A model generated the notes under the pieces. It had not been told where the DNA came from. It saw only the letters and a list, made by a program, of their open reading frames with translations, and searched no databases. The position numbers and the translations under genes were made by a program. Shown in pieces: positions 1-7,432 of a DNA stretch of 64,000 nt. Position 1 is the first letter of the stretch. Each line of letters opens with the position of its first letter. This stretch comes from Photobacterium ganghwense (GTDB lineage: Bacteria; Pseudomonadota; Gammaproteobacteria; Enterobacterales; Vibrionaceae): NCBI RefSeq assembly GCF_003025595.1, contig NZ_PYMI01000004.1, forward strand, positions 1 through 64,000, given 5' to 3'.

Positions 1-817
1 CAATAGACGCCGCGAAGGCACAGATACCCGCGAACGAGGCTGCCGGATTCAGTAGGGCATCCACGTTGCATTTCTTAAGCTCAACTTCATTGCGATACCA
101 GCTGATAGCCAGCTTGTTGAGCCCTTGTTCCAGTTTCTTGTTATATACACGCCAATACACAGCACTCTGGCGAGAGCCAACTATCGTGGCTTCTTCCAGT
201 AAATCGCCGTTGGGAGCAATGACCCGGTGCGGGTTCATCTTTGGTCCCATACCTCTAACCGAAGTGCGGAACGCACCTTCACGCCAAGCCATTTCGGCAT
301 ACTTGCAGTCGAAACAGCCCGAGTAGTCATCCACCGCCAAATCCAAGCGGGATAGGGTGAACACATGCAAAATTTGGGTAAGCCACCAATGCAGACGGAA
401 AGTATCAATCTGCTCGAACACGTACTTACAGCCACGCCCGTTAATCTGGACGAACACCGTCTCGTTATTGCCGCCAATCCCCAGCAGGCCACATTCGACC
501 TTGCCAGTTTTGTCCAGCAACACGCAGGAATTTTCATAACCGTGCAGGCCACGACCGCGCATCGGCGAACATGTCAGACCCATAACGTGAAACAGGAACG
601 TGGCCAGTCGGTCGGTCAACGCTTCACGCACCGCGTCCTGATAGCGGGTTAACGCAATCGCACGAAGTTGCTGATTGGTCACCGTTTGGTAAGTCGCTTT
701 TGGCAACTTGCACCACGCGACAGAGGACAAATCTGATTTGTGACAGTGTCGCAACTCCGTAAACTTGAAACTGAAAGCCAGATGGTCAATAAGAACGGGG
801 CGTTCAGCATTGGCCAT
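1..817 (-). CDS. Phage replication initiation protein (RstA/Rep family), 3' part outside window
   Basis: This is the rolling-circle replication initiator of a filamentous phage: it nicks the double-stranded replicative form to start single-strand synthesis. I read one open frame of 272 codons on the minus strand from an ATG at 815-817 to the left edge. It contains the segment RLDLAVDDYSGCF and, further on, YNKKLEQG and WYRNEVELK, the pattern of the replication initiation factor family (PF02486, RstA of CTX phage). Known members have about 350 to 400 residues, so roughly 100 should lie outside. It follows the 70-codon gene upstream with 16 bases between them, consistent with one early operon driven from the divergent promoter region near 1047-1164. 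The family call is firm; the exact phage lineage is not. Confidence 0.85.
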   Translation of the reverse strand, partial: MANAERPVLIDHLAFSFKFTELRHCHKSDLSSVAWCKLPKATYQTVTNQQLRAIALTRYQDAVREALTDRLATFLFHVMGLTCSPMRGRGLHGYENSCVLLDKTGKVECGLLGIGGNNETVFVQINGRGCKYVFEQIDTFRLHWWLTQILHVFTLSRLDLAVDDYSGCFDCKYAEMAWREGAFRTSVRGMGPKMNPHRVIAPNGDLLEEATIVGSRQSAVYWRVYNKKLEQGLNKLAISWYRNEVELKKCNVDALLNPAASFAGICAFAASI

Positions 818-833
818 GTCAGTGAAGTGTTGT

Positions 834-1046
834 TCAGATAACATCGAACACCCCCTGAGCTTTCAATGTTGGGTAATTGGCATCGGTGATCTCGACGAAC
901 TCCACGAAACCGCCAAGCTCAATATCACAAAACACACGCAGTTCATGGAACGAACGGAAGTACTGAGCACCAAACTCAAAATAGGCATTCACGCCAACAC
1001 CTGGCTCATCATCAAAGTAAACTGTCATGTGTTGGGGAGCAGCCAT
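834..1046 (-). CDS. Small acidic early protein of the filamentous prophage, function unknown
   Basis: The gene encodes 70 residues, rich in Asp, Glu and Phe, starting MAAPQHMTVYFDDEP and ending GVFDVI. A GAGG sequence lies about eight bases before the ATG at 1044-1046. It is the first gene after the divergent regulatory region and is followed by rep, so it is probably co-transcribed with replication functions. No membrane segment or known motif is visible. Small open reading frames of this size between repressor and rep occur in several Vibrio filamentous phages, but I cannot match this one to a named gene. Codon use is ordinary. I am fairly confident that it is translated, and I have no functional assignment. 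Confidence 0.55.
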   Translation of the reverse strand: MAAPQHMTVYFDDEPGVGVNAYFEFGAQYFRSFHELRVFCDIELGGFVEFVEITDANYPTLKAQGVFDVI

Positions 1047-1070
1047 GTGTGCCTCAGTGCCTATGAGTAT

Positions 1071-1129
1071 CGATTTGTGGATACCATAGTCCTGACCAAT
1101 CAGGACTTCAAGACACGATTTTTGGATAC
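1071..1129. promoter_or_regulatory. Symmetric operator cluster between rep operon and repressor gene
   Basis: The 118-bp divergent intergenic region holds a perfect 7-bp inverted repeat, GTCCTGA-ccaa-TCAGGAC (1089-1106). It is flanked by two copies of a 14-bp direct repeat with a single mismatch, CGATTTGTGGATAC (1071-1084) and CGATTTTTGGATAC (1116-1129), whose starts are 45 bp apart. The palindrome sits almost in the middle between them. RstR-type phage repressors bind this region and control both promoters, so these repeats are the likely repressor sites. The repeats are directly visible; the binding partner is inferred from gene order. Confidence 0.65.
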
Positions 1130-1164
1130 TAATCTTCTAAACTGGGGAAAAAAGGAGTCTGACC

Positions 1165-1521
1165 ATGTACGCGAATAAACTGTTAGATGCTTACAAAGAA
1201 GCTAAAAACTACCTCCAAGACAAACAAATTGCCCACGATTTAGGTATTAGCAAACAGAAGCTAAGCAATATTCGCAGTGGGATAAGACAACTAACTGATA
1301 CTGAAGCAATTTTTTTAGCTGAGAATGCAAATATCGACCCGCACGAGGCGTTAATCTTTTTGGCGGCGGACAAGGCCAAGGATTACAAGGCGCAGCAGAT
1401 TTGGAATGACATCACGGCAAAGTTAAGCCGCCAAGGGTTTAGGGGTTTAGCCCTTGGTATGGCTGGGATTCTGGCGTTTAACAATCCGAAGCTTCAGTGC
1501 GCATTATGTACCTTATGTTAA
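1165..1521 (+). CDS. HTH phage repressor (RstR position, DUF3693-like) ending inside dif
   Basis: The 118-residue protein has an N-terminal helix-turn-helix, with the segment DKQIAHDLGISKQKLSNIRSG around residues 17-37, followed by a short helical region. It resembles the DUF3693 phage-related proteins of Vibrio filamentous phages and occupies the place of the lysogeny repressor RstR, divergent from the replication operon. An AGGAG ribosome site precedes the ATG. Its probable role is to repress the replication promoter and keep the lysogen. The last codons, read as CALCTLC and the TAA stop, fall inside the chromosomal dif site, so integration decides the C-terminus. A Cys-rich end of this kind may be normal for the family; I cannot compare with a free phage genome here. 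Confidence 0.75.
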   Translation: MYANKLLDAYKEAKNYLQDKQIAHDLGISKQKLSNIRSGIRQLTDTEAIFLAENANIDPHEALIFLAADKAKDYKAQQIWNDITAKLSRQGFRGLALGMAGILAFNNPKLQCALCTLC

Positions 1522-1523
1522 AT
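1496..1523. other. dif: dif site / phage attachment junction (XerC-XerD recombination site)
   Basis: The 28-bp sequence has the standard layout: an 11-bp XerC arm AGTGCGCATTA, a 6-bp centre TGTACC and an 11-bp XerD arm TTATGTTAAAT. Both arms match the dif site I know from Vibrio chromosome 1; the centre differs by two bases from the V. cholerae TGTATG. XerC/XerD resolve chromosome dimers here under FtsK control, and filamentous phages use the same site to integrate. It marks the replication terminus. With a prophage present, this copy is the right attachment junction, and a second dif-like copy is expected left of the window. Confidence 0.93.
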
Positions 1524-1737
1524 ACGCTTCTAGGGATTAGTATCACATGCTATGTGGCAGCAATGTCCTTCTCAGTTCGCCTCACCTCTCTCATTCGTTG
1601 ACGATGAGTAATTGGTATGGGGCTGGGATTTAACAGTATTGGCTGATTTACCATAAAGTATATAATTTGCAATTAAGCGAACTCGGCTAATCACTTCGTT
1701 TACGGTTCGCTCCATTGAACAAATTATCTTAGAAAAG

Positions 1738-1760
1738 AACCCCAAACTAAACTTGGGGTT
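1738..1760 (-). terminator. Rho-independent terminator after yciH
   Basis: The arms AACCCCAA and TTGGGGTT form an 8-bp stem with a 7-nt loop, and on the minus strand they are followed by the T-rich tract CTTTTCT. It lies 29 bp past the yciH stop codon. The 1524-1737 stretch between dif and this terminator shows no convincing gene. Confidence 0.85.
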
Positions 1761-1788
1761 CTCAGATGCTTGTTCGTTTGCGCTGATA

Positions 1789-2112
1789 TTAACCGCCAGC
1801 CAATTTGACCGTGTGGCCTTTTTTCTCTAGCGTTGCTTTGATGACATCACGCTTATCACCTTGGATTTCGATGGTGCCATCTTTTACTGAACCTCCGCAA
1901 CCACATACTTTTTTTAGTTCCGCAGCCAGAAGCTTGAGTTGGGCGTCTTCCATATCCAAACCTGTGACAATACACACGCCTTTGCCTTTACGTCCTTTCG
2001 TTTGACGTTGGATACGAACAATGCCGTCACCTTTAGGACGTTCTGGAGCTTGCTTTTCTTCTTTGATGCGGCCGGTTTCTGTCGAAAACACCAAGCGGCT
2101 GTTGTCATTCAT
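1789..2112 (-). CDS. yciH: SUI1-family translation initiation factor-like protein YciH
   Basis: The 107-residue protein is a bacterial relative of eukaryotic eIF1 (SUI1). E. coli YciH binds the 30S subunit and can add to initiation fidelity in vitro; its cellular role is still unclear. The SUI1 core is visible from about residue 28, with VRIQRQTKGRKGKGVCIVTG, then LAAELKKVCGCGGSVKDG and the final GHTVKLAGG. Length and motifs match the family. It stands alone with its own terminator, next to the dif region. The start at ATG 2112 gives the family's usual length. Confidence 0.93.
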   Translation of the reverse strand: MNDNSRLVFSTETGRIKEEKQAPERPKGDGIVRIQRQTKGRKGKGVCIVTGLDMEDAQLKLLAAELKKVCGCGGSVKDGTIEIQGDKRDVIKATLEKKGHTVKLAGG

Positions 2113-2228
2113 GGGGAAAATCTCGTCATTTGTTGGATCTGTGAACCAGGTAATATCTTCAATGATCCCATTTGCGCATTACCCGTTCGCGAATATTATC
2201 AGTATTAGACACTGTAACGGAAACAGTT

Positions 2229-2834
2229 ATGATCAGAAACGTTATTTTCGACTTTGGTGCCGTATTGTTTGAGTGGAATCCGCGCAAAATTGTGGCCACT
2301 TTTACGGACGATACGGACGAACAAGAACGTCTGTTAAACCATGTTATCCATCACCCTGACTGGTTAGCGTTAGACCGTGGCACTATGCTCATGGCCGAAG
2401 CTCAACATAAGTTTGCTTCACGTTCCGGATTGGATGAGTCAAGAATTGAAGACTTCATTGAACATATACAGACCAGCCTGACCTTGATTGATGAGTCTTA
2501 TCAGTTGGTCCAGCAAGTGATTACTATGGGTTTTAACGCCTATTTTCTTACCAATATGTGCAGTGCGTTTTTTGAAAAATTGAATGAAAAACATGGCCTG
2601 TATGCTCTATTTGATGGTGGTCTCGTATCCGGTAAAGAGCTTTTAATCAAGCCCGAACCTGAGATTTTCGAGTTGCTTGTCCAACGTTTTAATCTTGAAC
2701 CCTCCGAATCATTGTTTATCGATGATCACCCTGCAAATTTAACGTCCGCTAGTCAATTAGGTTTTCAGGTCTATCAGTTTAAAAATCCATCAGAGAGCTG
2801 CGCTGAAATTCGAAATTTGCTGAAAATTAACTAA
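2229..2834 (+). CDS. HAD-family phosphatase (YihX-like)
   Basis: The 201-residue protein is a haloacid dehalogenase superfamily hydrolase of subfamily IA. Motif I is FDFGAVLFEWNP near the N-terminus with the nucleophilic Asp, motif II is FLTN near residue 108, motif III is the Lys of LIKPEPEIF near residue 145 and motif IV is FIDDHPANL near 170. The helical cap lies between residues 15 and 90. E. coli YihX, which dephosphorylates alpha-glucose 1-phosphate, shares the DLG/DFG-type motif I, but substrate range in this group is broad and the true substrate is unknown. I chose the ATG at 2229 because it places motif I directly at the N-terminus, as in relatives; an upstream in-frame start would add 19 residues of poor quality. 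Confidence 0.85.
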   Translation: MIRNVIFDFGAVLFEWNPRKIVATFTDDTDEQERLLNHVIHHPDWLALDRGTMLMAEAQHKFASRSGLDESRIEDFIEHIQTSLTLIDESYQLVQQVITMGFNAYFLTNMCSAFFEKLNEKHGLYALFDGGLVSGKELLIKPEPEIFELLVQRFNLEPSESLFIDDHPANLTSASQLGFQVYQFKNPSESCAEIRNLLKIN

Positions 2835-2922
2835 GATTCCTAGATAGTTGGCCGTTATTCATATAACGTTCATTCTTGTTTTGTAAGAATACTTGTTTTG
2901 AACCAAGCGCTTAGGAGTTTTC

Positions 2923-3444
2923 GTGAAGAAACTGTTTATCCCTGTTGTTTTGTTAGCGTCGCTGGTTGGTGTGGGCAGCAGCCTGTCTGTTGTAGAAGCC
3001 AAAAGTGTCAAAGACAAATCTGTTGTGGGGCAAGTAGAAACGATTAAAGTGCACGGATTGGACTTAGATTATCTTGCTCGTATCGATACTGGTGCTGCAA
3101 CCACTTCCATTCACGCTAAAGACATTAAAGTGATTGGTGAAGAGAGTGAGAGCGACAGAATGCGTGATCACCTAGGCCACACGGTTGAATTCACCTCAAT
3201 AAACGAAAAAGGTGAAGAAGCAAAGTACCGTGGAAAAATTGTTAAAGTCAGCAAAATCAGAAATGCTCAGGGTGTGGAACGTCGATACGCGGTAAAAATG
3301 GATTTGGGCTGGAACGGCCAACACAAAGAGGTTGCGGTTAACCTGCGAGATCGCAGTAAGCTGGAATATAAATTGTTGATAGGTAGAAACTGGTTAAGTG
3401 GCGACTACTTGGTAGATGTCGATAAATCAGATAGCGATGATTAA
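2923..3444 (+). CDS. Exported retropepsin-like protein (ATP-dependent zinc protease family, PF05618)
   Basis: The 173-residue protein has an N-terminal signal peptide (KKLFIPVVLLASLVGVGSSL, cleavage near VEA/KS). The mature part contains YLARIDTGAATTSIHA, the aspartic-protease-like DTGA motif, and ends with YKLLIGRNWLSGDYLVDV, both typical of the family annotated as ATP-dependent zinc protease or RimK-linked retropepsin-like. The family name is historical; the catalytic evidence is a pepsin-like Asp in DTGA, and activity is unproven for most members. Translation starts at GTG 2923, ten bases after an AGGAG site. The gene is followed at once by a strong terminator and stands alone. The periplasmic location is inferred from the signal peptide. 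Confidence 0.8.
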   Translation: MKKLFIPVVLLASLVGVGSSLSVVEAKSVKDKSVVGQVETIKVHGLDLDYLARIDTGAATTSIHAKDIKVIGEESESDRMRDHLGHTVEFTSINEKGEEAKYRGKIVKVSKIRNAQGVERRYAVKMDLGWNGQHKEVAVNLRDRSKLEYKLLIGRNWLSGDYLVDVDKSDSDD

Positions 3445-3470
3445 CCTCTACTTTACACGCAGACCGTTTG

Positions 3471-3500
3471 CAAAAAACGCCCCGATCAGGGCGTTTTTTG
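3471..3500 (+). terminator. Rho-independent terminator
   Basis: The stem AAAAAACGCCC / GGGCGTTTTTT with a short loop is followed by T residues and lies 27 bp after the retropepsin-like gene. The A-run in front makes it usable on both strands, so it may also serve the converging DUF3319 gene. Confidence 0.9.
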
Positions 3501-3507
3501 TTAACAG

Positions 3508-3885
3508 TCATTTGTTCTGAGCTTGCAGTTGCTGGCGTTTCTGTATCACGATATCCAAGTGCTGTTTTATTGCAGCCGGGGTGCCTTTCAACAACCGGCT
3601 ACCAATAATGACGTACCATTGATTATTCTCTCCGGAATCGTTCATTAGCTTGAAGCCCTTGTACTCTTCAACTTTGGTCTGAGTGAGTCGGGCCGGATTA
3701 TTCTGCCCTGCTACCAGTTTGTTAGGTGGCATAAAGGTCTTTGTTTCACACCACCAATCGATACTCTTCTTTATTAATGTCAGCTTCGAAGAAACTGACT
3801 GCCCCCCAATGATGCATTTCCAATCATCCGGATGGCCAGACGCATTTTCAATAGTGTGGCCGCGATGGAATACTCTTTTTTTCAT
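3508..3885 (-). CDS. DUF3319 domain protein
   Basis: The 125-residue protein is basic and soluble, with no signal peptide or membrane segment. Recognisable segments are KRVFHRGHTIENASGHP at the start and YKGFKLMNDSGENNQWYVIIG in the middle. It resembles proteins carrying DUF3319, a family I know mainly from Vibrio. The repeated pattern of basic and aromatic residues (WWCETKTF, QWYVIIGSRLLKGT) suggests two related half-domains, but the function is not known. It converges on the terminator at 3471-3500. The assignment is from memory of the family and is moderate. Confidence 0.6.
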   Translation of the reverse strand: MKKRVFHRGHTIENASGHPDDWKCIIGGQSVSSKLTLIKKSIDWWCETKTFMPPNKLVAGQNNPARLTQTKVEEYKGFKLMNDSGENNQWYVIIGSRLLKGTPAAIKQHLDIVIQKRQQLQAQNK

Positions 3886-4099
3886 TATTGCCTCATCACT
3901 CGGAGCCTAACAAACATTCCGGCATCACAGCGAGTTACTGCACTCATATTCAACCAGAATGAAAACACCAACAAACTACGTGGTGTGTCATTGATAGACG
4001 AATAATTGTTATCTGGAATTAATTATATAGTAGATAGCGCGAGACATAAATCCGAATGATATACTCTTAAAATTATGGTGCGCTAGCTAAGGTGAAATA

Positions 4100-5071
4100 A
4101 TGGCAAAACAGATAACCCCAATTTCTGATGAACTCACCTCACAACACAGTCAGGCTATATTTCGCCAGCCTCTCGAAAGTGTTGAACCTTTGAACGAACT
4201 GACTCGGGGCCAATATGCAAAAAATACCCTAGTATCGTTTAAAAATGACTGGAACAGCTTTCTTGCTTTCTGTATTGAGCATAAGGTTCCAGCTTTGCCA
4301 GCAAAAGCAGATACAGTTCATCGCTACATCGAGCAAATGGCGAAGACGCGTAAACTCGCCAGTCTCAAACGTTACCTTGTCACACTTTCATTAGTGCACC
4401 GTTGTCACACACTACCCGACCCTTGTGCACAAACTGAAATTCGGCTTGAAATGAAAAAGCAGCAGTTAGAGAAACACGATGATTATCAAAACGCATCGGC
4501 ATTTCGAGATGAGCATTTGCAGTCTCTGTTGTTACGCTTTGAACTATCGACCAAGCCTAAAGATATTCGAGATTTGGCAATTTGGGCTGTGATGTTTGAG
4601 GCTATGTTAAAGCGTAGCGAACTGGCGAATCTCTCCGTTGAAAATTTGTCAATTCATCCAAACGGGATGATTGATTTGTGCATCAAAAATGACGTGATTG
4701 CGCTGAGTTCTGTCGCGTCAAAAGCTCTGCAACGGTGGTTAGTGACCGGAATGATAGACAATGGTTTTGTTTTTCGCCGGATAGATCGCCATGGAAACAT
4801 TGGAGATTCCCCTTTGGATCACTCCTCGATTTATCGTGTTTTTCGTCGAGCCAGTGACGAATTAGGACAACCAGAGTCTTCTCTGTTTTCCGGCCAGTCT
4901 CCTCGGGTTGGAGCCTCACAAGATCTCGCTGAATCCGGATGCTCAATAAAAGATATTCAAGAACAAGGCCGCTGGAAAAGCCCGGCAATGCCGGCTCAGT
5001 ATGTCGGTAACAAAGACAGGCATGACAAAGAAATCGCGAAGTATATTAAGCCCAAGCCCTGGGAACGCTAG
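4100..5071 (+). CDS. Solitary tyrosine recombinase/integrase-like protein with altered HxxR box
   Basis: The 323-residue protein has the two-domain layout of phage-type integrases: a SAM-like core-binding domain (about residues 35-125) and a catalytic domain. Arg I is R172 in MLKRSELANL, the second Arg is R269, the Trp/His position is W292 in QGRWKS and the nucleophile is Y301 in PAQYVG. The first His of the HxxR box is replaced by Gln (Q266-S-P-R269), which may reduce activity, though related proteins tolerate changes there. The 215 bp upstream and 110 bp downstream hold no obvious attachment repeats or cargo, so it is not clearly part of an element. It lies 2.6 kb from dif but is not XerC or XerD by sequence. 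A role in DNA rearrangement or a domesticated regulator are both open. Confidence 0.75.
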   Translation: MAKQITPISDELTSQHSQAIFRQPLESVEPLNELTRGQYAKNTLVSFKNDWNSFLAFCIEHKVPALPAKADTVHRYIEQMAKTRKLASLKRYLVTLSLVHRCHTLPDPCAQTEIRLEMKKQQLEKHDDYQNASAFRDEHLQSLLLRFELSTKPKDIRDLAIWAVMFEAMLKRSELANLSVENLSIHPNGMIDLCIKNDVIALSSVASKALQRWLVTGMIDNGFVFRRIDRHGNIGDSPLDHSSIYRVFRRASDELGQPESSLFSGQSPRVGASQDLAESGCSIKDIQEQGRWKSPAMPAQYVGNKDRHDKEIAKYIKPKPWER

Positions 5072-5183
5072 TTGTTATTAGCTGGCTTTTTACAATGTGG
5101 GGATATATTAGATTCATAAACAGATAAAAAGTTATAGTGCATTAGACATAGTGACTAAACATGGTTCGCAACGTTTTTCCCAG

Positions 5184-5825
5184 TTACTCTTCCTTCGGTG
5201 CATCCGTCCAGTGTTCTTGGTAACCAACTTGTCGATCAATAGGCACAGTAATTCGTGCAAAAAGGCCTTTCAACTGAGTAAGGTTACCAAAATAACCGGC
5301 TTGGTTAGCATCAACCCATTCCGACAAGTTGATTCCTTCCCAACATAATTCATAGCCAGCATTGATCGCTAATATCTCGAAAAATATCCGCTGCACTCGC
5401 CCATTCCCTTCCCGGAAAGGATGTATAACGTTGAGTTCACAGTAATAATGGGCAATGCGTTCAATAAACTCATCCAGAGGTAGTCGGCAGAGATAACCTT
5501 CTTCAGCCAAAGACTGCAACAACTTGTTGGTTTCTCTTATAATGTTTTGCCAGTGACAGAAACGCGTTTCACCTTTGGTAATGTCGACCTGGCGGGGTTG
5601 TCCTGCCCAGCGGTACAAATCCTGAAACAGAATTCGGTGGATTTGTTGGAGGTAATCGAGAGTGAAGTTATTGAATTCAGGCTCAAAGTGTTCCGCCCGA
5701 ACTCGTGTGAAGTCACGTTCAGCGGCTTCAAGTTCATCTTCATCTTTAATGGATAACAGGTTGATTAAGACGCTGGAACCAGGATAACAATCAGGGTCAT
5801 GATCAACATCATATTTATCTCGCAT
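5184..5825 (-). CDS. fic: Fic-domain AMP-transferase toxin
   Basis: The 213-residue protein carries the Fic catalytic motif HPFREGNGRVQR from H135 to R146, with the invariant His135 and the anion-binding GNGR loop. The N-terminal YPGSSVLINLLSI and the flap segment ITKGETRF are also typical. Fic proteins transfer AMP from ATP to hydroxyl groups; the E. coli Fic/FicT group targets DNA gyrase and topoisomerase IV. The start overlaps the end of the small gene upstream by 11 bp, and that gene encodes the matching inhibitor, so the pair forms a class I (VbhT/VbhA-like) toxin-antitoxin system. The sequence is closest in style to E. coli Fic. All catalytic residues are present, so the toxin is probably functional when released. 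Confidence 0.9.
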   Translation of the reverse strand: MRDKYDVDHDPDCYPGSSVLINLLSIKDEDELEAAERDFTRVRAEHFEPEFNNFTLDYLQQIHRILFQDLYRWAGQPRQVDITKGETRFCHWQNIIRETNKLLQSLAEEGYLCRLPLDEFIERIAHYYCELNVIHPFREGNGRVQRIFFEILAINAGYELCWEGINLSEWVDANQAGYFGNLTQLKGLFARITVPIDRQVGYQEHWTDAPKEE

Positions 5826-5988
5826 ACCGTAACGTCAAGTCTGCAATCTGTTCTGATTCACTCTTTAATACGCATTCGGGGTCATGGGTTTCCCCTTCCA
5901 GATGAATCCCTTCTAAGCGCAAACTGGCCCGGTAATTCTTGTTTTGTAAACGCTTAAAATGCGCCTTTTTTTCTTCTTCTGTTAGCAT
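5815..5988 (-). CDS. yhfG: YhfG/VbhA-type antitoxin of Fic
   Basis: The 57-residue protein from ATG 5988 begins MLTEEEKKAHFKRLQNKNYR and then has S-L-R-L-E-G, matching the inhibitory helix motif (S/T)xxxE(G/N) whose Glu blocks ATP binding in Fic. E. coli YhfG (55 residues) has the same layout with its motif at a similar position. An in-frame GTG at 6021 would add 11 residues, but the shorter form matches the family length. It precedes and overlaps fic by 11 bp, so translation is coupled. The protein should bind Fic directly in the cytoplasm and suppress AMPylation. Confidence 0.88.
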   Translation of the reverse strand: MLTEEEKKAHFKRLQNKNYRASLRLEGIHLEGETHDPECVLKSESEQIADLTLRYAR

Positions 5989-6123
5989 GGCTTTATAATC
6001 CGATAGGCATCCATGTACCACTCAGGTTGCTAACCAGTTTAACTGATTATAACCAATGCAATCCGGAGCTGATGCAGCTGTTGCCCGTTTCGCTCACAAT
6101 TCTCACGATTAAAAATGAGCAAA

Positions 6124-6143
6124 AGCCGGGAATTCCCCCGGCT
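6124..6143 (-). terminator. Terminator of ddl
   Basis: The arms AGCCGGG and CCCGGCT enclose a six-base loop, and on the minus strand the hairpin is followed by TTTTGCTCATTTT. It begins eight bases after the ddl stop codon. Confidence 0.75.
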
Positions 6144-6151
6144 CTGACTGA

Positions 6152-7144
6152 TTATTGCACCGCGTTCTTAATTGCCTGTTCCAGAAATGCCTTAAAGTCA
6201 TGTCCATAATGCTGAAGCATTTTGGGGAACATTGAGATAGGCGTCATCCCTGGGAATGTGTTGATTTCGTTAAGCAGAATCTCGTTATCTTCACTCAGGA
6301 AAAAATCAATACGCGACAAATCTTTCAGCTTCATGTGGATGAACGCTTTACGAGCATACTCACGAATCTGATCCAGCTGTTCATCATTCAGATTAGCGGC
6401 TTCTACTGTCGTACTGGAATGACTGTCTGCGCTGTACTTTTCTTCGTAGCTATAGAATTGATCTTCCGGACAAGTGACTTCACCCGGCTTTGTAATAATC
6501 AGTTCGTCGCCGTATTGGTACGCAGCAACTTCCAATTCACGAGGCTTAATTGCTTTTTCAATCAGTACTTGTTTAGAGAAGGTGAAAGCATTTTTGATCG
6601 CCTGCCCCAATTCATCGCGATTCGTTACACGGTAACAGCCAACTGATGACCCCTGGCTCGCGGCTTTGACAAACAGTTTGTCCCACTTATCCAACGCCTG
6701 CTCAGCCTGATGGTAGGCATCATCGTTATTCTCACTGAGAAAAATATACGGCGTGTTCGGGATACCCAACGTGTCAAACCACAGTTTGGTGGTAATTTTA
6801 TTGAAGCAATTCGTACTCGCTTCCGGACCACAGCCCAGGTATGGCAATTTTGCCATTTCCAGGAAAGACTGGATATCCCCCGTTTCCCCCGGGAAGCCAT
6901 GAATACAAGGAATGACATAATCCACTTTACGGCTGACTTCACCCTCAACCAATGTCTGATCAAGATTCAAACGGCACAATACGCCTTCAGCGTTGTACCA
7001 GCCATCATTTTTCATTTCGACACGGGTGTAGGTAATGGCGTCAATCTGCTGGAGTTGCTGCTCAATGAAGTTAGCAGATACGAGAGAGACTTCATGTTCG
7101 GAGCTTCCGCCACCGCACAGGAGTAATACGTGGATTGAACTCAT
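6152..7144 (-). CDS. ddl: D-alanine--D-alanine ligase
   Basis: The 330-residue enzyme joins two D-alanines with ATP for peptidoglycan precursors in the cytoplasm. The N-terminal glycine-rich loop GGGSSEHEVSLVSA, the central ATP-grasp segment with KLFVKAASQGSSVG, and the C-terminal LSRIDFFLSEDNEILLNEINTFPGMTPISMFP with the magnesium-binding Glu/Asn residues are all in place. Length agrees with Vibrio Ddl. The start MSSIHV at 7144 has an AAGG site seven bases upstream; an ATG two codons earlier has no room for one. It is a single gene with its own terminator, away from the main cell-division cluster, as is common for the Vibrio enzyme. Confidence 0.95.
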   Translation of the reverse strand: MSSIHVLLLCGGGSSEHEVSLVSANFIEQQLQQIDAITYTRVEMKNDGWYNAEGVLCRLNLDQTLVEGEVSRKVDYVIPCIHGFPGETGDIQSFLEMAKLPYLGCGPEASTNCFNKITTKLWFDTLGIPNTPYIFLSENNDDAYHQAEQALDKWDKLFVKAASQGSSVGCYRVTNRDELGQAIKNAFTFSKQVLIEKAIKPRELEVAAYQYGDELIITKPGEVTCPEDQFYSYEEKYSADSHSSTTVEAANLNDEQLDQIREYARKAFIHMKLKDLSRIDFFLSEDNEILLNEINTFPGMTPISMFPKMLQHYGHDFKAFLEQAIKNAVQ

Positions 7145-7432
7145 TATCATCCCTTGTTGTTATCGCTGGCCACAGGTGCCAGTTTTAAATCACGAATAGC
7201 ACTTCTCACTCAGTCGCTGAGTGGTGCATTTTTTCAATTAGTTCTAATAGTAATAAAAAAAAGGCGGCTATTGCACCTTCTATCGGTAACTAGCGCCATA
7301 TCTTTCACGGAAATGACATTCATCAGCTCAATTTACCAGCAATCATGCTCGGTTTAACCACTCATGGGAAGTTCAACGCTATAATTCCCCTGTTTAAATC
7401 GAGCAATGCCCAAAACCCAAAGTCCAAAACCT

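Larger units (their letters stand above)
1..1523. mobile_element. Right end of a filamentous (Inoviridae) prophage integrated at dif
   Basis: The block holds an RstA-type replication gene that runs off the left edge, a small early gene and a divergently transcribed helix-turn-helix repressor, the regulatory arrangement of Vibrio filamentous phages such as CTX. It ends at a complete 28-bp dif-like site. Such phages have no integrase and use the host XerC/XerD recombinases at dif, which fits the absence of an integrase gene inside the block. The coat, adsorption and assembly genes would lie left of the window. The left boundary is not visible, so whether the prophage is complete is unknown. The identification rests on gene content plus the attachment site. 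Confidence 0.85.

Noticed and set aside
235-552. 105-codon minus-strand frame inside rep
   Set aside because: It is a different frame from the long rep reading, which shows the family motifs and stays open across the whole region.
765-1178. 137-codon plus-strand frame across the prophage control region
   Set aside because: It is antisense to rep and the small early gene and covers the operator repeats; it has no family pattern and no ribosome site.
1524-1737. Further phage sequence right of dif
   Set aside because: No frame or repeat of phage type is seen; it looks like ordinary chromosomal flank.
7154-7357. 67-codon plus-strand frame between ddl and the ars terminator
   Set aside because: No ribosome site or family resemblance; it lies in the ddl promoter region.
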